A DNA stretch of 64,000 nucleotides, taken from assembly GCF_003461955.1 (NCBI RefSeq), contig NZ_QTYB01000010.1, positions 62,001-126,000 of the forward strand. Reading direction: 5' to 3'. This document shows, piece after piece, positions 1 through 9,078 of the stretch. Made by a program: the position numbers and the translations under genes. Source of the DNA: Ruminococcus sp. AM36-2AA (GTDB lineage Bacteria; Bacillota; Clostridia; Lachnospirales; Lachnospiraceae). Every line of letters starts with the position of its first letter. The stretch's first letter is position 1. The notes beneath the pieces were generated by a model, which was not told the origin of the DNA, searched no databases, and saw only the letters and a program-made list of their open reading frames with translations.

Positions 1-240
1 ATCCTGTTTACAAGTCCCATCGAGCTGACCACAGGATTACAGCAGATCGCTCACTCTCGGTATTCATGGAGATTTCGCTGTATATCCTCCATAACTCTTA
101 CCGCATTCGGTGGGCTCTGCGTTATGTTCCAGACAAAAAGTGTACTGGAAAACCGATTATCACTGTTTCCTTATGTTACATCCAAATGTCTGAATACATC
201 CCTGGTTTTCCTGTTCTTAGTTCTCTCCGATATCGTCTAA
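1..240 (+). CDS. ylbJ: Sporulation integral membrane protein YlbJ, C-terminal part (5' end outside window)
   Basis: Reading frame 1 is open from the window edge for 79 codons and stops at a TAA at 238-240. The translation has a hydrophobic stretch containing ITLTAFGGLCVMFQT, like the C-terminal 'AFGGLSV' segment of YlbJ, a multi-pass membrane protein needed for spore cortex formation in Bacillus. It also ends in a hydrophobic tail. ylbJ commonly lies beside coaD and rsmD in Clostridia, which is the context here. The last 24 bases overlap convergently with the end of the minus-strand coiled-coil gene. The start is not in the window. Identification rests on a short fragment plus context. Confidence 0.7.
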   Translation: MLFTSPIELTTGLQQIAHSRYSWRFRCISSITLTAFGGLCVMFQTKSVLENRLSLFPYVTSKCLNTSLVFLFLVLSDIV

Positions 241-855
241 CAGTTCATCCTCATCACTATCACTGGAAGCACTGTCTTCGTCCTGGAAAGTATTGGAAAT
301 TGCAGCTGCCTGTGCAGTCTGTGGCGCAAGTTCCTGTCGGTTATGGTTTACAACTTCAAGACAACTCTGCAGTGCATCGATAAATGCTTTATATTTACCG
401 CCGGCATCCTCAAGTGTCTGGTTCAGAACAGAACCAATATTCGCCATCATATCATCTGTATATGTGATCGCACTGAGACGGATACTGTTGGCATCCTGTG
501 TTGCAGAATCAAGGATCTCCTGAGCCTGCTTGTTGGCAGCATTGATCGTTTCATTTGCCTGTGCATACGCCTTCTGCATGATCTCATGCTGTGTAACCAG
601 CTCCTGTGCTTTCGTCTGCGCATCTGCGATCAGGCTGTCAGCCTTGGACTGTGCATCCTCAAGGATTGCATCCTTATTGCTGATGATCTTCTGATAACGT
701 TTGATCTCATCTGGAGTTTTCAGACGCAGTTCACGTAAAAGTTCCTCAATCTCTTCTTTATTCACTACGATCTTGGTAGTGGAAAGAGGCTGAAATTTAC
801 AGCTGTCCACATACTCTTCAATCTCCTGAATGATCTGTTCAATTCTGCTGCTCAT
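217..855 (-). CDS. Coiled-coil, DivIVA/ATPase-like protein of unknown function
   Basis: A 212-residue soluble protein. Residues about 30-135 are rich in Ala, Glu, Gln and Lys in heptad-like spacing, predicting a long coiled coil. The tail is acidic and Ser/Asp-rich. Homologues in Lachnospiraceae are usually labelled 'ATPase' or V-ATPase-like only because of coiled-coil similarity; no nucleotide-binding motif is visible. A DivIVA-like scaffold role is possible but not shown. It begins 13 bases after the coaD stop in the same direction, so it is probably the last gene of the mgsA-rsmD-coaD transcript. Its 3' end overlaps ylbJ convergently. Confidence 0.65.
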   Translation of the reverse strand: MSSRIEQIIQEIEEYVDSCKFQPLSTTKIVVNKEEIEELLRELRLKTPDEIKRYQKIISNKDAILEDAQSKADSLIADAQTKAQELVTQHEIMQKAYAQANETINAANKQAQEILDSATQDANSIRLSAITYTDDMMANIGSVLNQTLEDAGGKYKAFIDALQSCLEVVNHNRQELAPQTAQAAAISNTFQDEDSASSDSDEDELLDDIGEN

Positions 856-868
856 AAATACACTCTCC

Positions 869-1363
869 TTATTTCTCTGTTTCTCTTTTTTTCAATTTTT
901 CTTCGACTGCTTCCGTAATCTCACTTGGAGCAAACTTACTCAGATCTCCTCCGAAATTCGCAACCTCTTTCATGATCGTGGAGCTTAAGTATGCATATTC
1001 CAGACTGGTTGTGAGAAAAACGGTATCCACATCCGGTGCAAGAACACGGTTGGTCTGCGCCATCTGCAGCTCGTATTCAAAATCCGTGACAGCACGAAGA
1101 CCGCGAACGATCACCTGGGCATGATTCTCCCTGGCAAAGTTCACAGACAGGCCCTCAAATGCTTTCACCTCCACATTCGGGATATCTTTTGTTGCCTTTG
1201 CTAGTATCTTAACACGTTCTTCCACAGAAAACAACGGACTTTTTGCAGAATTGTGCAAAACGCCCACTATAACCCGGTCAAAAGAAATGCTTGCTCGTTT
1301 AATAATATCAAGATGACCATAAGTTGCCGGGTCAAAACTTCCTGGGTATACGGCTGTTATCAT
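869..1363 (-). CDS. coaD: Phosphopantetheine adenylyltransferase
   Basis: CoaD transfers AMP from ATP to 4'-phosphopantetheine, the penultimate step of coenzyme A synthesis, in the cytoplasm. The 164-residue protein has the family's usual length. It shows the nucleotidyltransferase signature near the N-terminus ([14 protein letters not shown], with the TxGH motif) and the C-terminal SSTIMKEVA segment that binds ATP phosphates. It lies 15 bases after rsmD on the same strand; the rsmD-coaD pair is widely conserved. Nothing unusual in the sequence. Confidence 0.97.
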   Translation of the reverse strand: MITAVYPGSFDPATYGHLDIIKRASISFDRVIVGVLHNSAKSPLFSVEERVKILAKATKDIPNVEVKAFEGLSVNFARENHAQVIVRGLRAVTDFEYELQMAQTNRVLAPDVDTVFLTTSLEYAYLSSTIMKEVANFGGDLSKFAPSEITEAVEEKLKKRETEK

Positions 1364-1378
1364 ATGTCTGTCTCGCTT

Positions 1379-1927
1379 TCATTTTTTTAGGAAAACATGC
1401 TTATTTGTTTTATATTCCTTGGAACGTATCAGATGATAGCCCAGTTCCTCCACATAAGAAAAATCCGTGTAAAGATCTTCTTCTATGATAATAAGCGTGT
1501 TCTCGTTTGCAAGAGTACTGTCAGCCAGATATTCGAGAACCGGCTGCTCCAGATGCTGTTCATAAGGTGCATCCATAAAGATACAGTCAAAAGGTTCTCC
1601 ACCTTCCAGTGAACGCAACGCCTGCAGTACATCCATGTTCAGCAGTTTACCACCTTCAGAGAGTTTTGTAAATGAAAGATTTTCACGGATACATGCACAT
1701 GCCTTGGGATTTTTTTCAACAAATACTGCATAATCAGCGCCTCGGCTCAATGCCTCGATACCAATAGCTCCGCTTCCGGAAAAAAGATCCAGGAACCTGC
1801 AACCTGGTATTTCAGGCTGGAGAATGTTAAAAAGAGTTTCCTTAATACGGTCTGTTGTTGGTCTTGTCTCATTTCCGGGAATTGTTTTTAAATTTAATCT
1901 ACGTGCTTTTCCTGCTATTACTCTCAT
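1379..1927 (-). CDS. rsmD: 16S rRNA (guanine(966)-N(2))-methyltransferase RsmD
   Basis: S-adenosylmethionine-dependent methylase of G966 in 16S rRNA. From the chosen ATG the protein is 182 residues and starts MRVIAGKARR, the typical N-terminus. Motifs include FLDLFSGSGAIGIEALSRGA (SAM-binding motif I) and the catalytic DAPY (family consensus DPPY) in FMDAPYEQH. The frame extends six codons further upstream, but the ATG at 1925-1927 overlaps the mgsA TGA as ATGA, so translation is probably coupled to mgsA. The Asp-Ala-Pro-Tyr variant is common in Clostridia. Confidence 0.95.
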   Translation of the reverse strand: MRVIAGKARRLNLKTIPGNETRPTTDRIKETLFNILQPEIPGCRFLDLFSGSGAIGIEALSRGADYAVFVEKNPKACACIRENLSFTKLSEGGKLLNMDVLQALRSLEGGEPFDCIFMDAPYEQHLEQPVLEYLADSTLANENTLIIIEEDLYTDFSYVEELGYHLIRSKEYKTNKHVFLKK

Positions 1928-2319
1928 TTCAGATTTAATCTCCAATCCAGATCACCACGGGCCAGTCCGAGAATCAAAAGCTCCGCAGTGGCAATATTTG
2001 TAGCAACCGGAATATTATACTGGTCGCATCGTTTAACAATACTCATGATATCCGGTTCTGCCGGATCCATCATGACAGGATTATAAAACAGGATCACCAT
2101 ATCCAGATCCTGTCTTTCTACCATCTCCATAAACTGCTTGTCTCCGCCAATGCTTCCGGCAAGAAACTTATGGACATGAAGGCTGGTCGCTTCCTCAATT
2201 CTTCTTCCCGTTGTTCCGGTTGCATATACTTCGTGTTTGGCAAGGATATTCTTATATGCAATACAGAAGTCTTCAATCAGAACTTTCTTACTGTTATGTG
2301 CAATAATTCCTAAATTCAT
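1924..2319 (-). CDS. mgsA: Methylglyoxal synthase
   Basis: Converts dihydroxyacetone phosphate to methylglyoxal and phosphate, a bypass that relieves sugar-phosphate build-up. The 131-residue protein has the family length. Visible motifs are the N-terminal IAHNSKK, the TGTTGRR phosphate-binding loop and GSIGGDKQ with the catalytic-region aspartate. It is the first gene of a minus-strand transcript running through rsmD and coaD, with a four-base ATGA overlap to rsmD. A promoter lies about 80 bases upstream. Confidence 0.95.
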   Translation of the reverse strand: MNLGIIAHNSKKVLIEDFCIAYKNILAKHEVYATGTTGRRIEEATSLHVHKFLAGSIGGDKQFMEMVERQDLDMVILFYNPVMMDPAEPDIMSIVKRCDQYNIPVATNIATAELLILGLARGDLDWRLNLK

Positions 2320-2400
2320 AATTCACCTCTCCATTCTGACCTCGGGTTACATCCCTTTTTCTCCACTGTATAGCGGTAAAACCATATAACTCTGTAATTG

Positions 2401-2429
2401 ATTTTAGCATATCGCCCAAAAAAGTGCAA
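2401..2429 (-). promoter_or_regulatory. Sigma-A promoter for mgsA-rsmD-coaD
   Basis: On the minus strand TTGCAC and TAAAAT are separated by exactly 17 bases, with a TG one base before the -10 (extended -10). It lies about 80 bases before the mgsA start in an otherwise non-coding, AT-rich gap. Confidence 0.7.
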
Positions 2430-2487
2430 TTTAATTCATACAAATTCATGAAAAATTAATATTTTCTCTTTCGGGATTCCTGTGAAT

Positions 2488-3369
2488 TTATGGTTGCTGC
2501 CAGCTGTTTCCGGTTTGATAATCAATTTCTATTCCCGGCTGTACGTTATATACAAAAACGTGAAAGGCTACGTTCTGATCCTTTACAGATTCCGCTTCCA
2601 TTTCCACACCGCGGGCCACAAGTTCTTTTCCTGCAAAAATCGGAGTAACGCGATACATACAGGGATTCCCGGTACTGTGTACATAATCTGCCACTTCATT
2701 CTCAAAAGGCAACATTCCGGTTACATTAAGATATCGGGTTCCCGTGATCAGATTTTTTTCATTTGCATTCTCCCCGGTAAGCTGATAACCGATCAGATGA
2801 CAGCGATTATAAAGATATCTGCCATCTACATTATCATATTTTACTGTATGCCAGCCCGTTGGTTTGATCATTCCGATAGCACCTCGTTCCTCTGTCGGCA
2901 TCAGCTGGGGTGTGATCTTGGATTCCGCATATCCACATCGTCCAAGAGCATCCAGTTCGCTGTAAAATTCATATGCAGGGCCATTTTTCTTTTCTGCTGA
3001 AAATTCCGGAATATTTCCATCAAGCTCTACACAAGGACTTCCACTGTATTCCGGTATATTTTCCAGCGAAATATCTGCATTCTGTCCTCCGGCCTGATTT
3101 CCTGTCTGCTCCAGTATTTTATAAGCTGTGTGGGAAATCGCTTCGGATATATTTTCTGAAAAATTTTTTGTATTTTCTTCTATATATGTAAAAAATATAT
3201 TACAAAAAATCTCGCTCTGTTCCCTGGCTTTATCCAGGCTGTCCGGCGGTTTCCAGCCATTACACAGTGCAATGGTAATACAAAGTATCAATCCTGTTAT
3301 GATCTTTTTTGCTGGCTGTTTTTTTCTTTTTGATTTTCGTCTGTATGTGGGATAGCGCTTCTTTTTCAC
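2488..3369 (-). CDS. Secreted or membrane-anchored DNA/RNA non-specific endonuclease (EndA/NucA type)
   Basis: A 293-residue protein. A very basic N-terminus (residues 1-22) precedes one hydrophobic segment (about 23-39), so it is exported or membrane-anchored. The C-terminal half carries the nuclease fold: NRCHLIGYQLTG corresponds to the DRGH-type His-Me-finger motif with the catalytic His, followed by NLITGTRYLN with the metal-binding Asn. Such nucleases degrade extracellular DNA and in streptococci (EndA) act in DNA uptake. The start is a GTG at 3367-3369, with GGGGG five bases upstream. The middle region (60-130) is low complexity with no recognisable domain. No competence genes are adjacent. 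Confidence 0.85.
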   Translation of the reverse strand: MKKKRYPTYRRKSKRKKQPAKKIITGLILCITIALCNGWKPPDSLDKAREQSEIFCNIFFTYIEENTKNFSENISEAISHTAYKILEQTGNQAGGQNADISLENIPEYSGSPCVELDGNIPEFSAEKKNGPAYEFYSELDALGRCGYAESKITPQLMPTEERGAIGMIKPTGWHTVKYDNVDGRYLYNRCHLIGYQLTGENANEKNLITGTRYLNVTGMLPFENEVADYVHSTGNPCMYRVTPIFAGKELVARGVEMEAESVKDQNVAFHVFVYNVQPGIEIDYQTGNSWQQP

Positions 3370-3576
3370 AAAATCCCCCTTTACTTATCTGCCAGATATT
3401 ATATGCACCACAGAAAATATTATAACTTCTGTTTTTTATAAAAACAACCATACATTCGATTTTAATTTTTTATATTATTCTGTAAATTTCCTTTAACTGC
3501 CAGTGTATTATTTCCGCTATTTCATATACTAGCAATGTAACATCAAACCAAACAACAACCAAGGAGGAAATGAATT

Positions 3577-3807
3577 ATGCCAAGTAACACTTCTTCTAAC
3601 AAAGCAGTTGTACCAGAAGCAAAAGGCGCACTTGACCGTTTCAAATATGAGGTAGCAAACGAGCTGGGTGTTCCGCTTACAGATGGATACAATGGTAACC
3701 TTACTTCCAAACAGAACGGTTCTGTTGGTGGATATATGGTAAAAAAGATGATTGAAGCTCAGGAACGCCAGATGTCCAGCGGTTCTCAGGGCAGCCAGCA
3801 GTACTAA
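3577..3807 (+). CDS. Alpha/beta-type small acid-soluble spore protein
   Basis: A 76-residue SASP, which coats DNA in dormant spores and is degraded at germination. The motif KYEVANELGVPLTDGYNG contains the germination-protease site region (family EIASEFGV) and the DNA-binding core; GSVGGYMVKKMIEAQ is the second conserved block. AAGGAGGAA precedes the ATG at good spacing. Transcription is expected from sigma-G, but I could not fix a convincing promoter in the 200-base upstream gap. A perfect 16-bp hairpin follows the gene. Confidence 0.96.
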   Translation: MPSNTSSNKAVVPEAKGALDRFKYEVANELGVPLTDGYNGNLTSKQNGSVGGYMVKKMIEAQERQMSSGSQGSQQY

Positions 3808-3860
3808 TCCGATTTAAGTAAATCCATTGCCATGTAAAGCTGAAAAGTTTATGCAGTAAA

Positions 3861-3900
3861 AAATGCTGTCTGACAAAATCCGTGTTGTCAGACAGCATTT
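3861..3900. terminator. Bidirectional terminator between SASP and SGNH hydrolase genes
   Basis: A perfect 16-bp inverted repeat (3861-3876 with 3885-3900) around an 8-base loop, flanked by A-rich and T-rich ends. It sits between convergent genes and could serve both. Confidence 0.85.
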
Positions 3901-3927
3901 ACTGTATTTGAAAATCCTATTCATTTC

Positions 3928-4551
3928 CTACAAAAACTTTCTGATCTTTTGATATACTACTTCCGCAAATTCTTTATGACCAGATGCATTGAGGTGTTCC
4001 TGATCAGCCTCACAGCAATGTACATAAGCCGCTGCCGGAAGAAATTCAATCTGACGTTCTTTTGCTATTTTTTCGTATACAGACTGGAGATTTCTGGATA
4101 CGGCCACCGACTCTCTGGAAAACTCCTGATCGTAGCCTTCCTGCCATACTTTTTCCCCAAGATAAATCGGTGACATCAGAAGAACCTTCGCTTTTGGAGC
4201 ATATTCCTGAATCTGATCCAGAAGTCGAAGAATCCCCTTTCCGATCACATCTGCAGATGCTCCGAAAACTGTTTTGCAGTCATTGGTTCCCAGCATAAGA
4301 GTGATCACATCTACCTGTGCATGTGTTTCCAGCAAAGTTGGCAGAAGTGCTGTCCCCTTCCGTCCATCACGAAGTGGATCTTCAAAAACAGTCGTCCGTC
4401 CACATAACCCTTCTTCAATCACTCTGTATTTTTCTTTGTTTAATTTTTCCTGAAGAAGACTTGTCCAGCGCACACCCCAGGGCAGCCGTTCTCTGCTTTC
4501 TCCGTCGTATCCCCAGGTATTGGAATCTCCAAAGCATAAAATCTGTTTCAT
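3928..4551 (-). CDS. SGNH/GDSL-family hydrolase (esterase-like)
   Basis: A 207-residue cytoplasmic protein with no signal peptide. It has all SGNH blocks: block I GDSNTWG with the nucleophile Ser, block III LGTND with the oxyanion Asn, and block V DQEHLNASGH with catalytic Asp and His. It is of the arylesterase/lysophospholipase-like class, removing acyl or acetyl groups from an unknown substrate. It is a single gene between convergent SASP and the DUF6465-like gene's terminator. Confidence 0.88.
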   Translation of the reverse strand: MKQILCFGDSNTWGYDGESRERLPWGVRWTSLLQEKLNKEKYRVIEEGLCGRTTVFEDPLRDGRKGTALLPTLLETHAQVDVITLMLGTNDCKTVFGASADVIGKGILRLLDQIQEYAPKAKVLLMSPIYLGEKVWQEGYDQEFSRESVAVSRNLQSVYEKIAKERQIEFLPAAAYVHCCEADQEHLNASGHKEFAEVVYQKIRKFL

Positions 4552-4645
4552 ATATATTTCCTATTTTCATATCTGTTTACTATGTTTATGTATTGAAGAT
4601 ATCGTATCATACTCTTTTTTCTTCGTCAAATATGCAAAAGAAATA

Positions 4646-4674
4646 GCCTGCCATAGGCTAATCCTATAGCAGGC
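4646..4674 (-). terminator. Terminator of the DUF6465-like gene
   Basis: A 12-bp stem (4646-4657 with 4663-4674, one wobble pair), followed on the minus strand by a T-rich run. It lies about 40 bases after the minus-strand gene ending at 4713. Confidence 0.75.
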
Positions 4675-4712
4675 CAGAATATATAATCGTGATATTTATT
4701 TACTCGTCCAGA

Positions 4713-5249
4713 TTACAGGCCGATAAATCCTGTAACATCTCCATTGATCACATAATGCGCACCATTATCTTCCGGTTTGATATAGATTTTCAGATCTTTC
4801 AGATCTGTTGCTTTTTTACCCATATCATCTGTCCAGATTTTTTTGATCCGGTCAGCAACTTCAGAAGTATGTATCTCTTTGCCCCAGTACTGGACATATA
4901 CTTCTGTAACTGTCTCTGCCTTTTTGGCTGTTGCAGTTTTTCTTGTAGTCGTCTTTTTAGCTGTAGTTGTTTTTCTTGTGGTTGTTTTCTTTGCAGCAGG
5001 TTTCTTAACTGGTTCCTCAGTCTTTACAGCTGCTGTTTTTTCTTCAGCAGGTTTCGTGTCTGCTTTCTTCTCCGCCGGTGTTTCAGCTGCTTTTTTTGTC
5101 TCTACAGAAGCTTTTGCATCGTCTGTCTTCGGTGTCTCAGCCTGAACGGCTTTCTCTTCGGATGCGGTTACTACAGATTTTGCAGGAGTCTCGCTTACTG
5201 AAGCCGTTTTTGCAGTTGTCTTAGTTGCAGCTTTCTTTGTTCTAGCCAT
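4713..5249 (-). CDS. DUF6465-like protein with histone-H1-like Lys/Ala/Thr-rich N-terminal region
   Basis: A 178-residue protein. Residues 1-110 are low-complexity Lys/Ala/Thr/Glu; about 84-110 repeat KKTTTRKTTTAKK-type units, resembling the basic tails of histone H1-like proteins. The last ~65 residues form a compact domain (VTEVYVQYWGKEI ... YVINGDVTGFIGL) that I associate with DUF6465, a family found mainly in Lachnospiraceae; the name is from memory. Function is unknown; nucleic-acid binding through the basic tail is inference. It is a single-gene unit with its own terminator. Confidence 0.75.
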   Translation of the reverse strand: MARTKKAATKTTAKTASVSETPAKSVVTASEEKAVQAETPKTDDAKASVETKKAAETPAEKKADTKPAEEKTAAVKTEEPVKKPAAKKTTTRKTTTAKKTTTRKTATAKKAETVTEVYVQYWGKEIHTSEVADRIKKIWTDDMGKKATDLKDLKIYIKPEDNGAHYVINGDVTGFIGL

Positions 5250-5326
5250 TTTATAGCCTCCTTACAAGAGATTTGTTAATCTTTTCTCGAACTTTAGGAT
5301 ATCACTTTTTGGGGAAGAGCGCAAGG

Positions 5327-7387
5327 TCAGATGCCCAGATTTTCCAGATCTTCACTCATATATCCCATCAGTCGTTCCTTCAAAGCCTTATGTTGCGGTA
5401 ATCTGAGATCAAAATCCAGTGCAAGGATCTCTCCTGCCGCCTCACTGGCATTCTTCAAAATCCCGGCATCATTATAGATATCACCGATCTTAAATTCCAT
5501 CAATCCACTCTGGCGGATACCAAAAAGATCTCCAGGGCCCCGGAGCTTCAGGTCTTCCCCTGCAATATAAAATCCATCATTAGATTCATTAAGGATCTTC
5601 AGGCGCTTGGAAGTATCTTCTTCATTATTTCCCTGAATAAAAATACAGTAAGACTGAAACTCTCCACGGCCTACACGTCCACGAAGCTGATGAAGCTGAG
5701 CAAGTCCGAAACGTTCTGCATTTTCCACCATCATTACTGTGGCATTCGGAACATTCACCCCTACTTCTACAACTGTTGTAGACACCAGTACCTGTATCTC
5801 CCCAGAAGCAAACGCTTCCATAATCCTGTTTTTTTCTTTTGGTTTCATCTTTCCATGAAGAATCTCGACACAGATATCATCAGGAAGAGCCTCCCGAAGT
5901 TTTACAGCATAATCCGTCACATTTTCAGCATCCAGACCTTCACTTTCTTCCACCATAGGACAGATCACATAAGCCTGTCTTCCCATATGGATCTGTTTTT
6001 CAATAAAAGAATATGCTTTTGGGCGATAAGAAGTACCCACCACGCAGTTCTTAATAGGAAGTCTCTGTGCTGGAAGCTCGTCAATAATGGAGATATCCAG
6101 ATCCCCGTACAAGATGATCGCCAGGGTCCTCGGGATAGGAGTAGCGCTCATAACAAGTACATGCGGTGGATTTCCTCTGGTAGTCAGTGCCTCTCTCTGA
6201 CGTACGCCAAACCTGTGCTGCTCATCTGTGATAACCAGTCCAAGATTTTTATATTCTACCTTCTCCTGGATCAGCGCATGAGTCCCGATGATAACATTTG
6301 CCTCACCTTCTGCAATCTTCTGATAGATTTCCCGTTTCTGTTTTGCCGTACTGGACCCCGTCAGAAGTACCGGATGGCAGGAAGTAATATTCTGTTCTTC
6401 CATTAATCTCAGGAATCCCTCATAATGCTGATTGGCAAGTACCTCTGTTGGTACCATCAGTGCACTTTGAAATCCGTTTTCCGCAGAAAGCACCATGGAC
6501 AGAAACGCAATTACTGTTTTACCACTTCCAACATCTCCCTGAACAAGACGGGACATTAATTTATGACCGCTTAAATCTCTCTCAATCTCATGCCATACAT
6601 TTTTCTGGGCATTCGTCAGTTCGTAGGGAAGACCTTCGATGATTTCCTCTGTTGTCCACACTGGTTTCATGGAAAATGTATTCGGTGCTTCCTCTGTCTT
6701 TTCTTTGAGAAGCTGCACTGCCAGTACAAAAAGAAGAAACTCGTCAAACACGAGCCTTTTTCTGGCAGTAAGCAATTCCTGCATATTCCCCGGAAAATGT
6801 ATGGTACGTATTGCAAAATTATCGTCCGCCAGCTGATAGCGCTCCCTGATCTCCTCTGGCAGATATTCTGTTTTTAAGGGTCTTGTATCCAGGACCTGCC
6901 GGACAAGTTTGGTAATTGCCTTATTGGTAAGGCCTTTGGTCAGGGCATATACTGGCTGCATACTGTGGACAACTTTCTCATAAGCTGCGGGAGTAAATAT
7001 CTCCGGATGTTCCATCTGCAGTCGTCCTTTTTTACGGATGATCTTTCCTCGGAAAATAAATACACTGCCCTTCTTCAACGTTCCTTTTAAATAAGGCGCA
7101 TTAAACCAAGCTACTGGAAGACGGCCGCTCTGGTCTGCCACTGTTGTAGTCAAAATCTGCAGATTCCGTACCTGGTTGCTATACAGGCTGCCTGTTATCG
7201 TTCCACGAATGGAAACTGTTTTTTCTTCTTCTGCCGATGCGATCTCAACTGGCTCTTCATATACATCATAAGTCCGTGGATAATAACGGAGAAGCTCCTC
7301 CGTAGTCGTAATTCCGATCTTCTGGAAAAGCTTCTCTGTTTTATCACCCACGCCTTTTAATTCACGTAAAGGTGTCTTATCATTCAT
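5327..7387 (-). CDS. recG: ATP-dependent DNA helicase RecG
   Basis: RecG remodels stalled replication forks and Holliday-like junctions. The 686-residue protein has an N-terminal helix-hairpin region (LKGVGDKTEKLF), an OB-fold wedge domain around 60-160, and the helicase core with Walker A GDVGSGKT, DEQH box (ITDEQHRFGVRQR), SATPIPRT and QLRGRVGRG. It starts 13 bases after the DAK2 gene in the same direction, the same neighbour order as yloU-yloV-recG in Bacillus subtilis. Confidence 0.97.
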   Translation of the reverse strand: MNDKTPLRELKGVGDKTEKLFQKIGITTTEELLRYYPRTYDVYEEPVEIASAEEEKTVSIRGTITGSLYSNQVRNLQILTTTVADQSGRLPVAWFNAPYLKGTLKKGSVFIFRGKIIRKKGRLQMEHPEIFTPAAYEKVVHSMQPVYALTKGLTNKAITKLVRQVLDTRPLKTEYLPEEIRERYQLADDNFAIRTIHFPGNMQELLTARKRLVFDEFLLFVLAVQLLKEKTEEAPNTFSMKPVWTTEEIIEGLPYELTNAQKNVWHEIERDLSGHKLMSRLVQGDVGSGKTVIAFLSMVLSAENGFQSALMVPTEVLANQHYEGFLRLMEEQNITSCHPVLLTGSSTAKQKREIYQKIAEGEANVIIGTHALIQEKVEYKNLGLVITDEQHRFGVRQREALTTRGNPPHVLVMSATPIPRTLAIILYGDLDISIIDELPAQRLPIKNCVVGTSYRPKAYSFIEKQIHMGRQAYVICPMVEESEGLDAENVTDYAVKLREALPDDICVEILHGKMKPKEKNRIMEAFASGEIQVLVSTTVVEVGVNVPNATVMMVENAERFGLAQLHQLRGRVGRGEFQSYCIFIQGNNEEDTSKRLKILNESNDGFYIAGEDLKLRGPGDLFGIRQSGLMEFKIGDIYNDAGILKNASEAAGEILALDFDLRLPQHKALKERLMGYMSEDLENLGI

Positions 7388-7399
7388 TTTTAGTACTCT

Positions 7400-9061
7400 T
7401 TATTCTACGGAAATCAGGTAATAGTAAATTGGCTGTCCACCCTGGTTCAGCTCGACTTCACAATCTGGATATTTTTCGGAAAGTTTATTGGAAAGATCCT
7501 CTGCCTCTTCTTCAGATATATCTTCTCCATAATAAACACTGATGATCTCAGATTCCTCATCTATCATCTCTGCAACCATGTCTTCTGCAACCTGAAGCCG
7601 TTCCTTACCAACCGCAAGGATACCAGCATCACCGATTCCCATAATATCGCCCTCGTGGATTTCCTTGTCATCAATCCGTGTGTCGCGGACTGCATAAGTA
7701 ACCTGTCCTGTCTTTACTCTGGAAATGGCATCTGTCATAGAAGCAAGGTTCTCTTCGCCGTCTTTTTCCGGAACAAAACTGATCATTGCGGAAATTCCCT
7801 GCGGGATCGTCTTAGTCGGAACTACGATGATCTCTTTATCTTCTGTCAGATCTCTTGCCTGATTAGCCGCAAGGATAATATTCTTATTATTCGGGAAAAT
7901 ATAAATTGTTTTTGCATTTACTTTATCGATAGCGTTGAGCATGTCCTCTGTGCTCGGATTCATGGTCTGACCGCCTTCGATCAGATAATCCACACCAAGC
8001 TCACGGAAAATCTGAGAAAGTCCTTCTCCCACAGATACAGAAATAAATCCATGGTCTTTTGGTGGTTCTTTCTCCTTCTCAGCCTGTTCTCTGGCAAGTT
8101 TCTCAGCATCTTTGATCAGCTTTTCCTGATGCTCCTCACGCATATTATCAATCTTCATGCGTGAAAGCTGGCCATATGTGAGTGCACGCTCGAAAGCCTG
8201 ACCCGGATGATTGGTATGCACATGCACTTTAACGATCTCGTCGTCTGCTACCAGTACAATGGAGTCTCCGATAGAATCCAGAAATTCACGGAAACGGCTG
8301 ACCTCTTCCTGTGGAAGCGGTTTCTCAAGAAGGATGATAAACTCTGTACAGTATCCGAATTTGATATCAGCCTCTGCCTGAGGAGAAATCTTTGTAATCT
8401 TTGGAGCCGCTGATGCCTCAAACTGGGAATAATCTACTTCTTTTCCGTGATATCCGTCAATGGCACCACGTAAAACTTCCAGAAGACCCTGTCCGCCAGA
8501 ATCTACCACACCTGCTTCTTTCAAAACAGGAAGCATTTCCGGGGTTCTGGCAAGTGTCTCTTCCGCATGCTGGAATATCCCATCAAAAAATGTGTCCAGA
8601 TCTGATGCGGAATCTGCAAGTTCAAGTGCTCTGTCTGCTGCTGCCCTGGCAACTGTAAGAATGGTTCCTTCCTTCGGCTTCATAACTGCTTTATATGCTG
8701 TTTCAACACCACGTTCCATAGCTGCGGCAATTGCAGGTGCATCCAGATCTGTCAGCTTGCGCACACCTCGGGTAAATCCACGCAGAAGCTGTGAAAGGAT
8801 AACACCAGAGTTACCACGGGCGCCACGAAGAGAACCGGAAGAAATAGCCTTGGCCAGGGTCTCCATATCCGGATCTGCAAGAGCACCCACTTCGGAAGCA
8901 GCAGACATGATGGTAAGCGTCATGTTCGTTCCCGTATCCCCGTCAGGTACGGGAAACACATTCAGTTCATTGATCCATTCTTTCTTCGCTTCCAGGTTCT
9001 TGGCTCCGGCCAGAAACATTCTGGAAAGTATTTTAGCATCTATGGTTTTGTTATTCACCAC
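7400..9061 (-). CDS. DAK2-domain protein, fatty acid kinase FakA / YloV family
   Basis: A 553-residue protein. The N-terminal DAK2 kinase domain carries NVFPVPDGDTGTNMTLT, the Mg-ATP-binding aspartate cluster, and SLRGARGNSGVILSQLLRG. The C-terminal half (about 310-553) is the FakA-type region. FakA phosphorylates fatty acids delivered by FakB (DegV) proteins for phospholipid synthesis. No fakB gene is in the window. It lies 17 bases downstream of the Asp23/Gls24 gene, the conserved yloU-yloV pair, so cotranscription is likely. Confidence 0.93.
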   Translation of the reverse strand: MVNNKTIDAKILSRMFLAGAKNLEAKKEWINELNVFPVPDGDTGTNMTLTIMSAASEVGALADPDMETLAKAISSGSLRGARGNSGVILSQLLRGFTRGVRKLTDLDAPAIAAAMERGVETAYKAVMKPKEGTILTVARAAADRALELADSASDLDTFFDGIFQHAEETLARTPEMLPVLKEAGVVDSGGQGLLEVLRGAIDGYHGKEVDYSQFEASAAPKITKISPQAEADIKFGYCTEFIILLEKPLPQEEVSRFREFLDSIGDSIVLVADDEIVKVHVHTNHPGQAFERALTYGQLSRMKIDNMREEHQEKLIKDAEKLAREQAEKEKEPPKDHGFISVSVGEGLSQIFRELGVDYLIEGGQTMNPSTEDMLNAIDKVNAKTIYIFPNNKNIILAANQARDLTEDKEIIVVPTKTIPQGISAMISFVPEKDGEENLASMTDAISRVKTGQVTYAVRDTRIDDKEIHEGDIMGIGDAGILAVGKERLQVAEDMVAEMIDEESEIISVYYGEDISEEEAEDLSNKLSEKYPDCEVELNQGGQPIYYYLISVE

Positions 9062-9078
9062 AAGTTCCTCCTCTAAAA

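Noticed and set aside
4843..5145. Long plus-strand frame opposite the DUF6465-like gene
   Set aside because: Its Val/Phe-rich translation is the mirror of the Lys/Ala/Thr repeats on the minus strand; no ribosome binding site or promoter.
5690..6406. 238-codon plus-strand frame within recG
   Set aside because: Entirely antisense to the conserved helicase core of recG; no motif, no start context.
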